Shown: positions 16,274 through 25,735, numbered from the stretch's first letter. The stretch is DNA of 36,034 nt from Prochlorococcus sp. AG-355-J04 (GCA_003280885.1 QCDN01000009.1:1-36034), one strand, 5' to 3'. A program made the numbers and translations. The notes: a model not told the origin generated them from the letters alone.

Positions 16274-17812
16274 ATGAAACTTAAATTTGCCTTTTTAAAC
16301 TTGTTTTTAGGATGTATTTCTCTTCTCTTAATAAACACAAAATTTACTTCAAATATAAAAGCAGAAGAACTGCAAAAGGTTGAACTCAATAATGCAATTA
16401 AAAAAGGAAAATTTTTAATTGGTTTAAAGCAATATTTAGGCGGGGAGAATGACAGTTTTTCAAAAAAAAAGAATATTAATTTTATCACTGATAAAGGTTT
16501 TTTAAACCTGATATCGTCCAACGGTATTAAACATAAATCAAAAAAAATTAATATTAGCTGGGTAGATATACCCATTAAAAATCCAAAAACAATCGAAAGA
16601 ATTGTTTTTGGTCCTTTTGCTAGCTATGAATCAGCAAAAAAACAAGCAGAGAAACTTAAAGATAAAGGATTTGAGACGACTGTTGCTTACCCTAAAAATT
16701 GGGAAGTATGGATTCCATTTGAAGATAATTTGCCAGAGTTTGAATTAAAAAATAAGATTTCCAGAAAAATAAAAAATTTTCAAATTACTCCTGTTCTTAG
16801 AAATGAATATAGTGTTATGAAACTTGAAGGACCTATATATATTTATGCTCAAGAGGAAATAAAAATAAATGGAGTCAATTTTGGTAAAAATTTTTATTTA
16901 TTAAAAGATTCATATGGAACTTGGACATTAGTTCAAAAAATTGAATTTGACGACTATTTGGCAGGTGTTTTGCCATATGAAATTGGACCGAATTCTCCTT
17001 TAGAGGCACTCAAGGCTCAAGCAGTTATTGCAAGAACTTGGGGAATATTTAATTCTGATAGATTTAATATGGACAAATATCATTTATGTATAAGCACTCA
17101 ATGTCAAGTTTATAAGCCTTCTAAAATTTTAAATAAAAACGTAAAAAAAGCTATAGACGCAACTTCAGATTTAATTCTCACTTATGAAAATCAACCAATA
17201 AATGCCTTTTACCATGCTTCTAATGGTGGAGTATCTGCTACTGCAGGCGAGTCTTGGCAAATGCAAGATTATTCTTATTTCAATTCAATTATTGATGGTT
17301 CTAAATCATTAAATAAAATTTTTAAACTTCCAATTACAAATGAATCTGATTTAAATAATTTTTTAGATTTTGACAAAGAACAGTTTTATGGGAGTAATCA
17401 TTCTCTTTTTCGATGGAATAAGAAAATTTCTAGTTTTGAAATTAAAGAAAAGTTAATTAAAAACAAACTTATAAATATTAATGAAGATGTTTTGGCTTTA
17501 AATTCTATTGAACGTGGACTTAGTGGCAGAGTGACTAAATTGGAAATACAAACAAACAAAGGTGATAAATCTATTGTTCTTGTAAAAGATGATATTCGAC
17601 GGGTATTAAATTTTATACCTAGTAATTTGTTTACTATTAATAAATTAAATGATGATTTATGGCTTTTGAGAGGAGGAGGCTTCGGTCATGGTGTAGGTTT
17701 ATCTCAGTCAGGAGCAATTGAAATGGCTAAATTAGGATTCTCTTATGAACAAATATTGAATCATTACTATGGAGATGCAAAACTGAAAAAATTTGAGATA
17801 TTGTCTCAATGA
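16274..17812 (+). CDS. SpoIID/LytB-domain cell-wall protein with SPOR-like region
   Basis: Probably exported: an N-terminal hydrophobic segment (about residues 4-22) follows MKLK and is consistent with a signal peptide or anchor. Residues about 105-150 look like a SPOR peptidoglycan-binding domain (FGPFASYESAKKQAEKLKDKGF). The SpoIID domain covers about residues 190-505. It has DYLAGVLPYEIGPNSPLEALKAQAVIARTW with the likely catalytic Glu236, the FYHASNGGVSATAGESW stretch, and GGGFGHGVGLSQSGAIEMA with His472. In spore formers SpoIID is a lytic transglycosylase that cuts glycan strands lacking stem peptides, and SPOR domains bind the same denuded glycan. In this non-sporulating organism it probably trims cell-wall glycan, possibly at division. 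The substrate is inferred. Confidence 0.85.
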   Translation: MKLKFAFLNLFLGCISLLLINTKFTSNIKAEELQKVELNNAIKKGKFLIGLKQYLGGENDSFSKKKNINFITDKGFLNLISSNGIKHKSKKINISWVDIPIKNPKTIERIVFGPFASYESAKKQAEKLKDKGFETTVAYPKNWEVWIPFEDNLPEFELKNKISRKIKNFQITPVLRNEYSVMKLEGPIYIYAQEEIKINGVNFGKNFYLLKDSYGTWTLVQKIEFDDYLAGVLPYEIGPNSPLEALKAQAVIARTWGIFNSDRFNMDKYHLCISTQCQVYKPSKILNKNVKKAIDATSDLILTYENQPINAFYHASNGGVSATAGESWQMQDYSYFNSIIDGSKSLNKIFKLPITNESDLNNFLDFDKEQFYGSNHSLFRWNKKISSFEIKEKLIKNKLININEDVLALNSIERGLSGRVTKLEIQTNKGDKSIVLVKDDIRRVLNFIPSNLFTINKLNDDLWLLRGGGFGHGVGLSQSGAIEMAKLGFSYEQILNHYYGDAKLKKFEILSQ

Positions 17813-17839
17813 AAGTTAAGTAATTCAAAATTTACTTTT

Positions 17840-19141
17840 ATGAGTAAGGGTTTTTATAAAAATCGAAGATTGAAGTCGTTTTTATTTCTTAGTGCTTGTT
17901 TTTTAGTAGCTTTTATTCCTCATGCTTACAATATCGAAAATTTCTTATATATTATATTGACTCTTTCTTTTGTGATTGTTTTTTACGGTTTAATAGTTAT
18001 TTCTAGAAATTTCAAAAGGAAGAACGTTTTAAATACTGTAAGCAGAAGAATTAGCAATAAAGATTTACCTGTACTTGATATTTTAGTCGCAGCTAGAGAT
18101 GAAGAGAATGTCATAGCAAGATTAGTTGAAAGATTATTTAGTTTAGATTATCCAAAAAATAAATTAAATATTTACATAATCGATGATGGTAGTTCTGATA
18201 AGACGCCTTTAATTTTAGATCGATTATCTAGACAATATGACAAGCTAAAAGTCGTAAGTCGTTCTCCAAATGCAGGAGGAGGAAAGTCAGGAGCTTTGAA
18301 TTATGCCTTGAAGTTTACTCATGGTGAATGGTTATTAGTTTTGGATGCTGATGCCGAATTAAAACAAGATTCTTTGATAAGGTTATTTAGTTTTGTAGAA
18401 GAGGGTGATTGGTCTGCAGTTCAACTAAGAAAATCAGTTACAAATGTAAGTAAGAATTTTTTAACTTCATGTCAGTCAATGGAGATGGCTATGGACGCAA
18501 TCTTTCAATATGGAAGATTATCAGTCGCTGGAGTTTCTGAATTAAGGGGAAATGGCCAATTAATTAAGAAAGAAACATTATTGGCATGTGGTTCTTTTAA
18601 TGAAGATACAGTTACAGACGATCTTGATTTGAGTTTAAGATTATTGTTATCAAAATCTAGAATTGGAATCTTATGGGATCCTCCAGTCATGGAGGAAGCA
18701 GTTGAGAATTTAAATGCTTTATTAGCGCAAAGGCAAAGATGGGCAGAGGGGGGTTTGCAAAGATTCTTTGATTATGGAGATCAATTATTTACTAATAAAA
18801 TTGATTATTTGCAGAAATTTGATTTAACTTACTTTTTCATCTTGCAATATGCATTACCAATCATTTCTATTTTTGATTTAGTTTTCAGTATTGCTTTATT
18901 AGATTCACCAATTTACTGGCCTATTTCATTCACAGCTTTTATGTTATCTGGAATTGCTTTTTGGTACGGTTCTTCTTGTAAAAGTGAAGTACCTGTATTG
19001 CAAAAAAGTAATTTTTTGATGGTATTTGTATCTGTTTTTTATCTATCACATTGGTTTTTAGTAATTCCTTGGGTAACAATAAAGATGTCTATTTTCCCAA
19101 AAAAGATACTCTGGCGAAAAACTCTTCATACTGGAGTTTAA
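17840..19141 (+). CDS. Membrane glycosyltransferase, family 2
   Basis: Processive-type GT2 enzyme related to cellulose, hyaluronan and poly-N-acetylglucosamine synthases. Two hydrophobic spans lie near residues 13-28 and 36-55. The catalytic domain has the expected acidic motifs: DDGSSD at 115-120, DADAE at 169-173, RGNGQLI near 236-242, TDDLD at 259-263 and QRQRW at 297-301. Further membrane spans follow at about 320-350, 357-374 and 395-418. The QxxRW motif suggests polymer or oligosaccharide formation rather than a single transfer, but the sugar and product cannot be read from sequence. It begins 27 bases after the SpoIID-domain gene and is probably co-transcribed, which hints at a surface or cell-wall role. 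Its end lies one base from the convergent dnaX stop. Confidence 0.88.
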   Translation: MSKGFYKNRRLKSFLFLSACFLVAFIPHAYNIENFLYIILTLSFVIVFYGLIVISRNFKRKNVLNTVSRRISNKDLPVLDILVAARDEENVIARLVERLFSLDYPKNKLNIYIIDDGSSDKTPLILDRLSRQYDKLKVVSRSPNAGGGKSGALNYALKFTHGEWLLVLDADAELKQDSLIRLFSFVEEGDWSAVQLRKSVTNVSKNFLTSCQSMEMAMDAIFQYGRLSVAGVSELRGNGQLIKKETLLACGSFNEDTVTDDLDLSLRLLLSKSRIGILWDPPVMEEAVENLNALLAQRQRWAEGGLQRFFDYGDQLFTNKIDYLQKFDLTYFFILQYALPIISIFDLVFSIALLDSPIYWPISFTAFMLSGIAFWYGSSCKSEVPVLQKSNFLMVFVSVFYLSHWFLVIPWVTIKMSIFPKKILWRKTLHTGV

Positions 19142-19142
19142 T

Positions 19143-20906
19143 TTATTCATCAAGGTCTATAATTTCTCCATTAAAAAAATTTGCTAAGTTTTTTGAACTA
19201 TCATCATAAGTTTCTTCGTTAGATATTTTTGTTGACGAATTAGTTTTTGGTTCTATTTGTTTTATTGGTCGAAAATTATTTACTTCATTTTGGGTTGTTT
19301 CTAGAGTGTTTGTTGGGTTACTTTTGTTTAATTGTTTGGTTGAAAAATTAAGTATTATTCCATCTCCAAATATCTTTTTTACAGTATTTTCAATTATAAG
19401 TTTTCTGCTTTTTATCATATTTTCCCAGTTTGGAGATAATGCAATTGTGATTTTCTCCGAATCAAAACTTTCAAGTTCGGCTTGTTGTGAAAGTAACATT
19501 CTTGTTGATGGTAACTCTAATTTAGAAAGAATTAATTCCCATTTGTCATTTAAATTATTTGATCCAAGATTATTTTGGTTTTTGTCAGAAATATTTTCTA
19601 TACTTTCTTTTTCAAGAACGTCAAATTTTTCTAATTTATCGTCTTTTTTTTCAATTAATTCCTCGCGAGTTATCTCTTTTTTGGTAATTGCTTTTTGAAT
19701 TTCATTAGAAATATTTTCTTTATTAATAATTGCAATGCCTTTTCTAGTTTCATGCTTTTCTTCAGTCGAATTATTTTTACTTTCTTGCTTACCTTCAAAT
19801 CTATTTATCTCTTGATTATCTAGAAGGCCAGTTAAATGTATCTCAAACCAAAGCCTTGGATTATCACTTGTTTTGATTTGATATTCAATATTTCTCAGAT
19901 TATTATGCCAATTAATTATTGTTGATTTCTTTATTGTTTTCGAGATTTTATCCAATTCATCTCGAAATTCATCAGACGTATAATAAAGATTTGAATATTT
20001 ATTATCTGTAGTGTGAAGTAGTAGATCTCTAGTTATATTCAATAATCCGATAATTATTTGAAGAGGTTCGTTTCCGGCATCATATAGTTTGTTGCAAGTG
20101 ATAATTAATGACTCTGGATTATTCTCAACCAATGATTTAATCAGATTTTTTAATTCACTTTCTGATACTTCTCCTAGGAAGTTTTGGATATTATTAATTG
20201 TTATCCCTTCTGGTAAAAGATTCAATTGTTCAAGGAGGCTTTGTGCATCTCTCATACCTCCATTAGATCTTTTTGCAATCATTTTTAAGGCCTGAACTTC
20301 GTACTCAATAGATTCTTTTTCGGCGATTTCTGATAAATGTTGAAAAATATCACTAGGGCTTATTCTTCTAAAATCAAACTTTTGGCATCTACTTTTTATT
20401 GTATTTAATACTCTCTCAGGATTTGTTGTCGCAAGGATAAATACAACTCTTGAGGGTGGTTCTTCAATAGTTTTTAATAAAGCATTTGAAGCTGCCGTTG
20501 AAAGCATATGACATTCATCAATAACATATACTTTCCATCTTGCTTGAGTAGGTGCAAATCTCGCTCTTTCTATAATTTCTCTTATATTTTCTACTCCTGT
20601 ATTTGATGCTGCATCAATCTCGATAATATCTAGAGCGCTCCCATCTGCAATTTGCCTACATAAGTCACATTTACAACAAGGAGTTATCGTAGGTTGGTCG
20701 AATGCCTGGCAATTTAGAGATTTTGCAAATATTCTTGCACTTGATGTTTTTCCAGTGCCTCTTGAACCATTAAAAAGATATGCAGGAGCAATTTTTTTTG
20801 TTAATAGTGCTTGTTTGAGTGTAATGGATATAAATTTTTGCCCAACCAGTTCGTCTAAGTTGTTTGGTCTATATTTTTGATGAAAAGGCTTATGTATATT
20901 TGGCAT
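19143..20906 (-). CDS. dnaX: DNA polymerase III subunits gamma/tau
   Basis: ATPase of the clamp loader, which places the sliding clamp on primed DNA. The N-terminal AAA+ part shows FHQKYRPNNLDELVGQ and Walker A GSRGTGKT at 47-54. A zinc-binding Cys set (C66, C77, C80, C83 in CQAFDQPTITPCCKCDLC) is followed by DECH at 130-133 and the arginine finger KSRCQKFDFR. Domain III reaches about residue 360. A low-complexity, highly charged linker and a tau-like C-terminal region follow. The full product is 587 residues and has no intein. The linker contains an A8 run at codons 419-421, where a shift of frame would stop translation almost at once and make a gamma-like form. It lies 58 bases downstream of clpX. 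Confidence 0.96.
   Translation of the reverse strand: MPNIHKPFHQKYRPNNLDELVGQKFISITLKQALLTKKIAPAYLFNGSRGTGKTSSARIFAKSLNCQAFDQPTITPCCKCDLCRQIADGSALDIIEIDAASNTGVENIREIIERARFAPTQARWKVYVIDECHMLSTAASNALLKTIEEPPSRVVFILATTNPERVLNTIKSRCQKFDFRRISPSDIFQHLSEIAEKESIEYEVQALKMIAKRSNGGMRDAQSLLEQLNLLPEGITINNIQNFLGEVSESELKNLIKSLVENNPESLIITCNKLYDAGNEPLQIIIGLLNITRDLLLHTTDNKYSNLYYTSDEFRDELDKISKTIKKSTIINWHNNLRNIEYQIKTSDNPRLWFEIHLTGLLDNQEINRFEGKQESKNNSTEEKHETRKGIAIINKENISNEIQKAITKKEITREELIEKKDDKLEKFDVLEKESIENISDKNQNNLGSNNLNDKWELILSKLELPSTRMLLSQQAELESFDSEKITIALSPNWENMIKSRKLIIENTVKKIFGDGIILNFSTKQLNKSNPTNTLETTQNEVNNFRPIKQIEPKTNSSTKISNEETYDDSSKNLANFFNGEIIDLDE
19636..19665 (-). promoter_or_regulatory. Candidate frameshift / slippage site in dnaX
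   Basis: In the reading direction (minus strand) the order is GAGGA, eight bases, then eight A residues (19651-19644) in the phase GAA AAA AAA GAC. A -1 shift here reads AGA CGA TAA (stop at 19638-19636). The +1 frame also meets a stop soon (AAG ACG ATA AAT TAG). The product would be about 423 residues, close to the E. coli gamma subunit (431). The motifs are seen; use of the site is inferred. Confidence 0.45.
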
Positions 20907-20964
20907 TTATTTTTCATTAAATTAGAAAAATTTGGGATTCATTGAAAAAAATTAAACTCTAATT

Positions 20965-22332
20965 TTATGCAGACTCTTTAATGATTCTTTTTGATCCTGA
21001 TGGTAGTTTAACAATTTTAGATGTGAACAAATTATCTACCATTTTTTTCGTAATTGTGAATTTTTTTACATTTTCTTCAGAAGGCAAAGTGTACATTATG
21101 TCTAGCATTAGCTCTTCAATTATTGATCTTAATGCTCTTGCACCTGTTTTTCTTTTATATGCTTCATTTGCTATCGCCTCAACAGAATCAGGTTCGAATG
21201 ATAATTCAACATTATCCATACTTAGCAAAGTTTTGAATTGCTTTACTAATGCATCTCTTGGTTGAGTCAAAATAGATTCTAAAGTTTCTTTAGTAAGACG
21301 ATCTAATACAGCACAAACGGGAATTCTTCCAATAAATTCTGGAATTAGGCCATATTTCACTAAATCATCTAATTCTAAATTTTTCAGGGAATCTCTTGGG
21401 TCTACTATTTTTTTTGCATCAACTTTGTTTTGATCTGAATTGGTGGTAAATCCTATAGAGTGTTTACCCATTCGCTTTTGAACAATATCCTCTAAACCTA
21501 TAAAAGCTCCACCGCAAATAAATAATATTTGACTCGTATCAATTTGGATGCAGTCATGATATGGATGTTTTCTTCCGCCTTGTGGCGGTACATTAGCAAT
21601 TGTTCCTTCAAGCATTTTTAATAATGCTTGCTGTACTCCTTCACCAGATACATCTCTAGTAATTGAAGGATTCTCGCTTTTTCTTGCAATTTTATCTATT
21701 TCATCAATATAAATAATGCCTTTTTGAGCTAGTTCTACATTCATTTCTGATTTCTGTAGAAGCCTTAAAAGTATGTTTTCAACATCCTCCCCAACATATC
21801 CAGCTTCTGTCAAAGTCGTTGCATCAGCTACTGCAAAAGGAACATCCAGAAACTCTGCTAAAGTTTGCGCCAATAATGTTTTGCCACTTCCAGTAGGGCC
21901 GATGAGTAAAATGTTTGATTTTTGTAATTTAGTTGCTTGTGAATCTGTTGAATTGTTATTTTTACTATCTTCTTTAACTTTCCAAGCTAATCGCTTGTAG
22001 TGATTGTATACGGCTACTGATAATATTTTTTTTGCAGATTCTTGTCCAACCACTTGATTATCTAGAAAACTTTTAATTTCTAATGGCTTAGGAATTGAGG
22101 TTAATTCTAAAGGAACAGATTTTTTGGGATTATCAGTTGGTAATTTCTTTTTTACTTGTGGAGAGTTGTTTGTATTCGTTTGATTATCAAGTAGTTCTTC
22201 ATCGAGAATTTCATTGCAAAGATCTATGCACTCATCACAGATATAAACCCCAGGACCAGCTATAAGCTTTCTTACTTGGTCTTGTGATTTCCCGCAAAAT
22301 GAACATTTAAGATGGGCGTCGAATTTAGCCAT
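20965..22332 (-). CDS. clpX: ATP-dependent Clp protease ATP-binding subunit ClpX
   Basis: AAA+ unfoldase that recognises, unfolds and feeds substrates into ClpP. The N-terminal zinc-binding domain has Cys10, Cys13, Cys32 and Cys35. Walker A GPTGSGKT is at 145-152, the pore loop GYVG at 178-181 and Walker B IDEID at 209-213. An RKHP pore-2 motif, the ClpP-docking IGF loop (HSIGFTT) and the sensor-2 GARALRS are present. The 455-residue length includes an enlarged Asn/Lys-rich linker (about 46-75) and an insert near 122-137. The start [16 protein letters not shown] fits the family. The gene lies between clpP (105-base gap) and dnaX. Confidence 0.97.
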   Translation of the reverse strand: MAKFDAHLKCSFCGKSQDQVRKLIAGPGVYICDECIDLCNEILDEELLDNQTNTNNSPQVKKKLPTDNPKKSVPLELTSIPKPLEIKSFLDNQVVGQESAKKILSVAVYNHYKRLAWKVKEDSKNNNSTDSQATKLQKSNILLIGPTGSGKTLLAQTLAEFLDVPFAVADATTLTEAGYVGEDVENILLRLLQKSEMNVELAQKGIIYIDEIDKIARKSENPSITRDVSGEGVQQALLKMLEGTIANVPPQGGRKHPYHDCIQIDTSQILFICGGAFIGLEDIVQKRMGKHSIGFTTNSDQNKVDAKKIVDPRDSLKNLELDDLVKYGLIPEFIGRIPVCAVLDRLTKETLESILTQPRDALVKQFKTLLSMDNVELSFEPDSVEAIANEAYKRKTGARALRSIIEELMLDIMYTLPSEENVKKFTITKKMVDNLFTSKIVKLPSGSKRIIKESA

Positions 22333-22437
22333 CGATTATAAGTTTTTAAAGTGAAAGGTGTTAAATATTCCCTATTCACTAGGATTGCTTATAAATAACG
22401 ATTCGTCATCATATTCTTAAAAAATCAGTATCCCTTG

Positions 22438-23082
22438 TCACTTTTTGATAACTTTATCAATTAATCCATAATCGACTGCTTCTGAGGGAGATAAAAAGTA
22501 ATCTCTTTCTGTATCTTCATTAATTTTTTCTAAAGGTTGACCTGTATGTTCCGCTAAAAGCGAATTTAATGTTTTCTTGAGAAAAAGTATTTCTTTAGCT
22601 TGTATTTCAATCTCTACTGCTTGACCTTGTGCACCTCCCAGAGGTTGATGAATCATAATCCTAGAGTTTGGTAAAGCCAATCTTTTCCCCTTTGCTCCTC
22701 CAGAAAGTAGAAATGCTCCCATACTTGCCGCCACTCCAAAGCATATTGTCACTACATCAGGGGATATTTGTTGCATAGTATCGTATATGGCCATTCCTGC
22801 AGTTACTGAACCTCCAGGAGAATTGATATATATTTGTATGTCTTTTTCGGGATCTTCAGCTTCAAGAAATAATAATTGTGCAACAAGTGAATCAGATACT
22901 TGATCATTAATTCCAGTACCTAAAAAAATTATTCTCTCCCTCAATAGTCTTGAATATATATCAAAAGCTCTTTCTCCTCTACCTGATTGTTCTATAACGG
23001 TGGGAACAGCAGCAATAGTTTTATTATTACTTTCGTAAGAACTTATTGAGCTTTGGATTAAATGTTTTTTTTCTGAGTTCAC
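22438..23082 (-). CDS. clpP: ATP-dependent Clp protease proteolytic subunit ClpP
   Basis: Serine peptidase that forms the barrel of the Clp protease. The catalytic triad is complete: Ser120 in [11 protein letters not shown], His145 in [10 protein letters not shown] and Asp194 in ERDYFLSP. This is therefore an active ClpP and not a ClpR-type subunit. Other hallmarks are [12 protein letters not shown] (85-96) and [21 protein letters not shown]. Length is 214 residues, with a short N-terminal extension. Cyanobacteria carry several ClpP paralogues. The copy beside clpX is usually called clpP2, and its position between tig and clpX supports that, but sequence comparison would be needed to fix the number. 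Confidence 0.96.
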   Translation of the reverse strand: MNSEKKHLIQSSISSYESNNKTIAAVPTVIEQSGRGERAFDIYSRLLRERIIFLGTGINDQVSDSLVAQLLFLEAEDPEKDIQIYINSPGGSVTAGMAIYDTMQQISPDVVTICFGVAASMGAFLLSGGAKGKRLALPNSRIMIHQPLGGAQGQAVEIEIQAKEILFLKKTLNSLLAEHTGQPLEKINEDTERDYFLSPSEAVDYGLIDKVIKK

Positions 23083-23147
23083 AAATTAGTTTCCGTCTTA
23101 TAAATAATTTAAGGGGTTTTTGTTTAATTAGTAAGAAATTTCATAAA

Positions 23148-24581
23148 TTATTTTTTTTCTTTTTGATTTTGAGTTTTTGTAGTTTTTGTATTTTTTGCAG
23201 TTTTTGTAGCAGTTTTTGTGGCTTTTGTTGTTTTGGAGGTTTTGGTAGTTTTAGAAGTTTTTGTAGTTTTTTCTTTTACTTCAGAATTTTCTTCAAGCCA
23301 AACTATTAATTTTTCTTTGAGTAAATCGTTAGTTATTACTTCTGTTAATTTTTTTATATCTATTTGTTTTGAAGATTGAGAGATTGCATCTTCATAATCT
23401 TTCATTTTTAAATCAATTTCATCTTTCTCAACTTTTATGTTTTCTGTTTCTGCTAATGCTTTTAAAGCTAAATTTCTTTGAACATTTTTTTCAGCCTGAG
23501 GCCTTGTGGACTCTGCTAATGACTTAACTAATTCCGGAGTGAAAGTAGATTTAACATCAAGACCTTGTTGAGCAAATCTTTGAGCGGTTTGTTCAATATT
23601 ATTCCTCACTTCAATATCAATCATAGATTTTGGAATTTCAGCAACCAATTCGTTTGTCAAGGCATCTAGTAAAGCTTCAATTTTGATATCTTTTTGAGTT
23701 TTTTCAAAATTGTCTTTAAGTTGCTTTTCAATATCTTTCTTTAACTCTTTTAATGATTCTTTGTTGCCAGACTGTTTTGCAAAATCGTCATTAAGTTCAG
23801 GCAATTCTTTTTCCTTAAGATCCTTAAGATTTACTTCAAAGATTGCCTCTTTGCCTCTTGAATCCTCATGAGAATAATCTTCAGGAAATTTAAGGTTAAG
23901 TGTTTTAGTATCACCAATTTTCATCTTTACGATTCCCTCAACGAAACCGGGAATCATTTTGTTCTTTTCTAACTCAAGATCCATTGATTCACTTGTTCCA
24001 CCATCAATTTCTTTACCAGAATCTTTATATTTTCCTTTGAAACTAACTACAGCAATATCGCCTAATTTTGCTGCTCTATTGGTAACTGGAATAATGTTTG
24101 CAAACTGATTTCTAGATTTTTCTAGCGCTTCATCTATTGACTTAGGATCAAACTTTGTTTTTGATATTTCAACATTTAATCCTTTGGATTTTTTAAGTTT
24201 TAATTCTGGGGCAACATCAGTTTGAAGAGTAACCTTAAGTGATTTTTCAGGGCTAAACTTTGCAAGTAAAGATTCAAATCCATCTACCAATTCTGGCTCA
24301 CTTAGTGGCTCTATAGATTTTATTTTTAATGCTTCTTGCCATGATTTATCTATAATTTTTTCCAGAGCAGAAGCATGTAATTGTGTAATGCCAATTCTTT
24401 GGATTAAGACTTGTTTAGGAATTTTACCAAGTCTAAATCCCGGAATTTTAGCCGAACGACTGATAGAACTGATTGTTTCATTCACACAAGTTTTGCATGT
24501 CTCAGATGGTATTTCTAATTCAAATGAGATTCTACTTTGAGGCAGAGGAGTTGTTTTGACTATTAATGCTGCTTTAGCCAT
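23148..24581 (-). CDS. tig: Trigger factor (ribosome-associated chaperone / prolyl isomerase)
   Basis: Binds the ribosome next to the exit tunnel and shields new chains. The N-terminal ribosome-binding domain carries GFRLGKIPKQVL at 48-59, the loop that docks on L23. The FKBP-type prolyl isomerase domain follows at about 150-250 (AKLGDIAVVSFKGKYKDSGKEIDGG, MIPGFVEGIVKMKIGDTKTL), then the helical C-terminal chaperone domain (about 255-435). The first 435 residues have normal family length. The last 40 residues are an unusual tail made almost only of Lys, Thr, Ser and Ala in KTTKTS-like repeats. The gene heads the minus-strand run tig, clpP, clpX, dnaX and is divergent from asd. Confidence 0.96.
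   Translation of the reverse strand: MAKAALIVKTTPLPQSRISFELEIPSETCKTCVNETISSISRSAKIPGFRLGKIPKQVLIQRIGITQLHASALEKIIDKSWQEALKIKSIEPLSEPELVDGFESLLAKFSPEKSLKVTLQTDVAPELKLKKSKGLNVEISKTKFDPKSIDEALEKSRNQFANIIPVTNRAAKLGDIAVVSFKGKYKDSGKEIDGGTSESMDLELEKNKMIPGFVEGIVKMKIGDTKTLNLKFPEDYSHEDSRGKEAIFEVNLKDLKEKELPELNDDFAKQSGNKESLKELKKDIEKQLKDNFEKTQKDIKIEALLDALTNELVAEIPKSMIDIEVRNNIEQTAQRFAQQGLDVKSTFTPELVKSLAESTRPQAEKNVQRNLALKALAETENIKVEKDEIDLKMKDYEDAISQSSKQIDIKKLTEVITNDLLKEKLIVWLEENSEVKEKTTKTSKTTKTSKTTKATKTATKTAKNTKTTKTQNQKEKK
23165..23270 (-). repeat. Degenerate repeat coding for a Lys/Thr tail of trigger factor
   Basis: On the minus strand an A/C-rich run of imperfect 9- and 18-base units encodes KTTKTS, KTTKTS, KTTKAT, KTATKT, AKNTKT, TKT. 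The plus strand reads as repeated GTTTTTGTAGTTTTTG-like units. The near-identical units suggest growth by slippage, with silent changes that break exact identity. Confidence 0.8.
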
Positions 24582-24619
24582 TTTTTTTATTTATTACTAA
24601 AAGCCGAAACTTAATTATT

Positions 24620-24632
24620 TCACATTATGTGA
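24620..24632. promoter_or_regulatory. 13-base inverted repeat between tig and asd
   Basis: TCACAT-T-ATGTGA is a perfect inverted repeat with a one-base centre, lying in the 122-base divergent region 39 bases before tig and 72 bases before asd. The form suits a dimeric DNA-binding protein. It is not the GTA-N8-TAC pattern of NtcA, nor the TGTGA-N6-TCACA order of CRP sites. The regulator is unknown. Confidence 0.35.
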
Positions 24633-24703
24633 TTTCCTTGAAAGTTATTTTTTTGATAAAGTAAAAAAAATAGTCAATCTATTTATAAAAATCATTTTAA
24701 AGT

Positions 24704-25735
24704 GTGAGACAATTTCCGTTTTTGCCTAATAGGCCATTAAAAGTTGCTGTTTTGGGATCTTCAGGTGCTGTGGGATCTGAATTACTAAATATTCTTGAAC
24801 AACGTAATTTCCCAATATCAGAACTGGTCTTGCTTTCATCAGAGCGTTCAGAAGGAAAAAAAATTATTTGGAAAGGTGAAGAATTAGTTACAAAAAAAAC
24901 AACCAAGGAAGAATTTCTGAATCTTGATTTAGTTTTAGCTTCAGCCGGTGGAAGTATTTCAAAAAAATGGTTGCCTACCATTTTGGAACAAAATGCTTTA
25001 TTGATAGATAATTCAAGTGCTTTCAGATTAGATAATAATGTACCTCTTATAGTTCCTGAAGTTAATGGTAGTGACGTAATTAATCATGATGGGGTAATAG
25101 CGAATCCAAACTGCACTACCATTTTGCTGACATTAGTTCTAGCTCCGTTAAATAAACTTTCGACTATTAAAAGAGTTGTTGTCTCAACATATCAATCCGT
25201 AAGTGGTGCAGGCCAATTGGCGATGGAGGAACTAAAACTTTTAACTGAAAAATATCTTCGAGGTAATCCTCAAAAAAGTGAAGTTTTGCCATACTCACTG
25301 GCTTTTAATTTGTTTTTGCATAATTCACCTATGCTTGCAAATAATTACTGCGAAGAAGAGATGAAAATGGTTAATGAGACTAGGAAAATATTAAATATTG
25401 CTGATTTAAAGCTCTCTGCTACATGTGTTCGAGTCCCAGTACTGAGAGCACATTCTGAATCGATCAATATTGAATTTGCTGGTGTAGTTGAGCCTAAAGA
25501 TGCTCTTGAAGAATTAAAAAAATCTCCTGGAATTGAAATTATTGAAGATTACAAAAATAATAGATTTCCTATGCCAAATGATGTTATGGGAAGGGATAAT
25601 GTTGCTGTTGGCAGGCTAAGAACTGATATAAGTCAGCCTAATGGATTAGAATTATGGTTATGTGGAGATCAAATAAGAAAAGGAGCAGCTCTTAATGCTG
25701 TTCAAATAGCTGAGTTATTAATTCCAAAAAAATGA
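24704..25735 (+). CDS. asd: Aspartate-semialdehyde dehydrogenase
   Basis: Reduces aspartyl phosphate to aspartate semialdehyde with NADPH, the second step from aspartate to lysine, threonine and methionine. The NADP-binding [11 protein letters not shown] starts at residue 18, the catalytic Cys137 is in IANPNCTTI, and [23 protein letters not shown] and [35 protein letters not shown] are all typical. Length (343) is normal. The start is a GTG at 24704; a short leader and no strong ribosome binding site are visible. The stop overlaps the dapA start by four bases (ATGA), so the two are coupled. lysC, which makes its substrate, lies about 7 kb further on. Confidence 0.96.
   Translation: MRQFPFLPNRPLKVAVLGSSGAVGSELLNILEQRNFPISELVLLSSERSEGKKIIWKGEELVTKKTTKEEFLNLDLVLASAGGSISKKWLPTILEQNALLIDNSSAFRLDNNVPLIVPEVNGSDVINHDGVIANPNCTTILLTLVLAPLNKLSTIKRVVVSTYQSVSGAGQLAMEELKLLTEKYLRGNPQKSEVLPYSLAFNLFLHNSPMLANNYCEEEMKMVNETRKILNIADLKLSATCVRVPVLRAHSESINIEFAGVVEPKDALEELKKSPGIEIIEDYKNNRFPMPNDVMGRDNVAVGRLRTDISQPNGLELWLCGDQIRKGAALNAVQIAELLIPKK

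Noticed and set aside
22335-22340. Perfect TATAAT on the minus strand just before clpX
   Set aside because: It is only two bases from the ATG, so transcription would start inside or after the start codon. It cannot serve full-length clpX and is likely chance.
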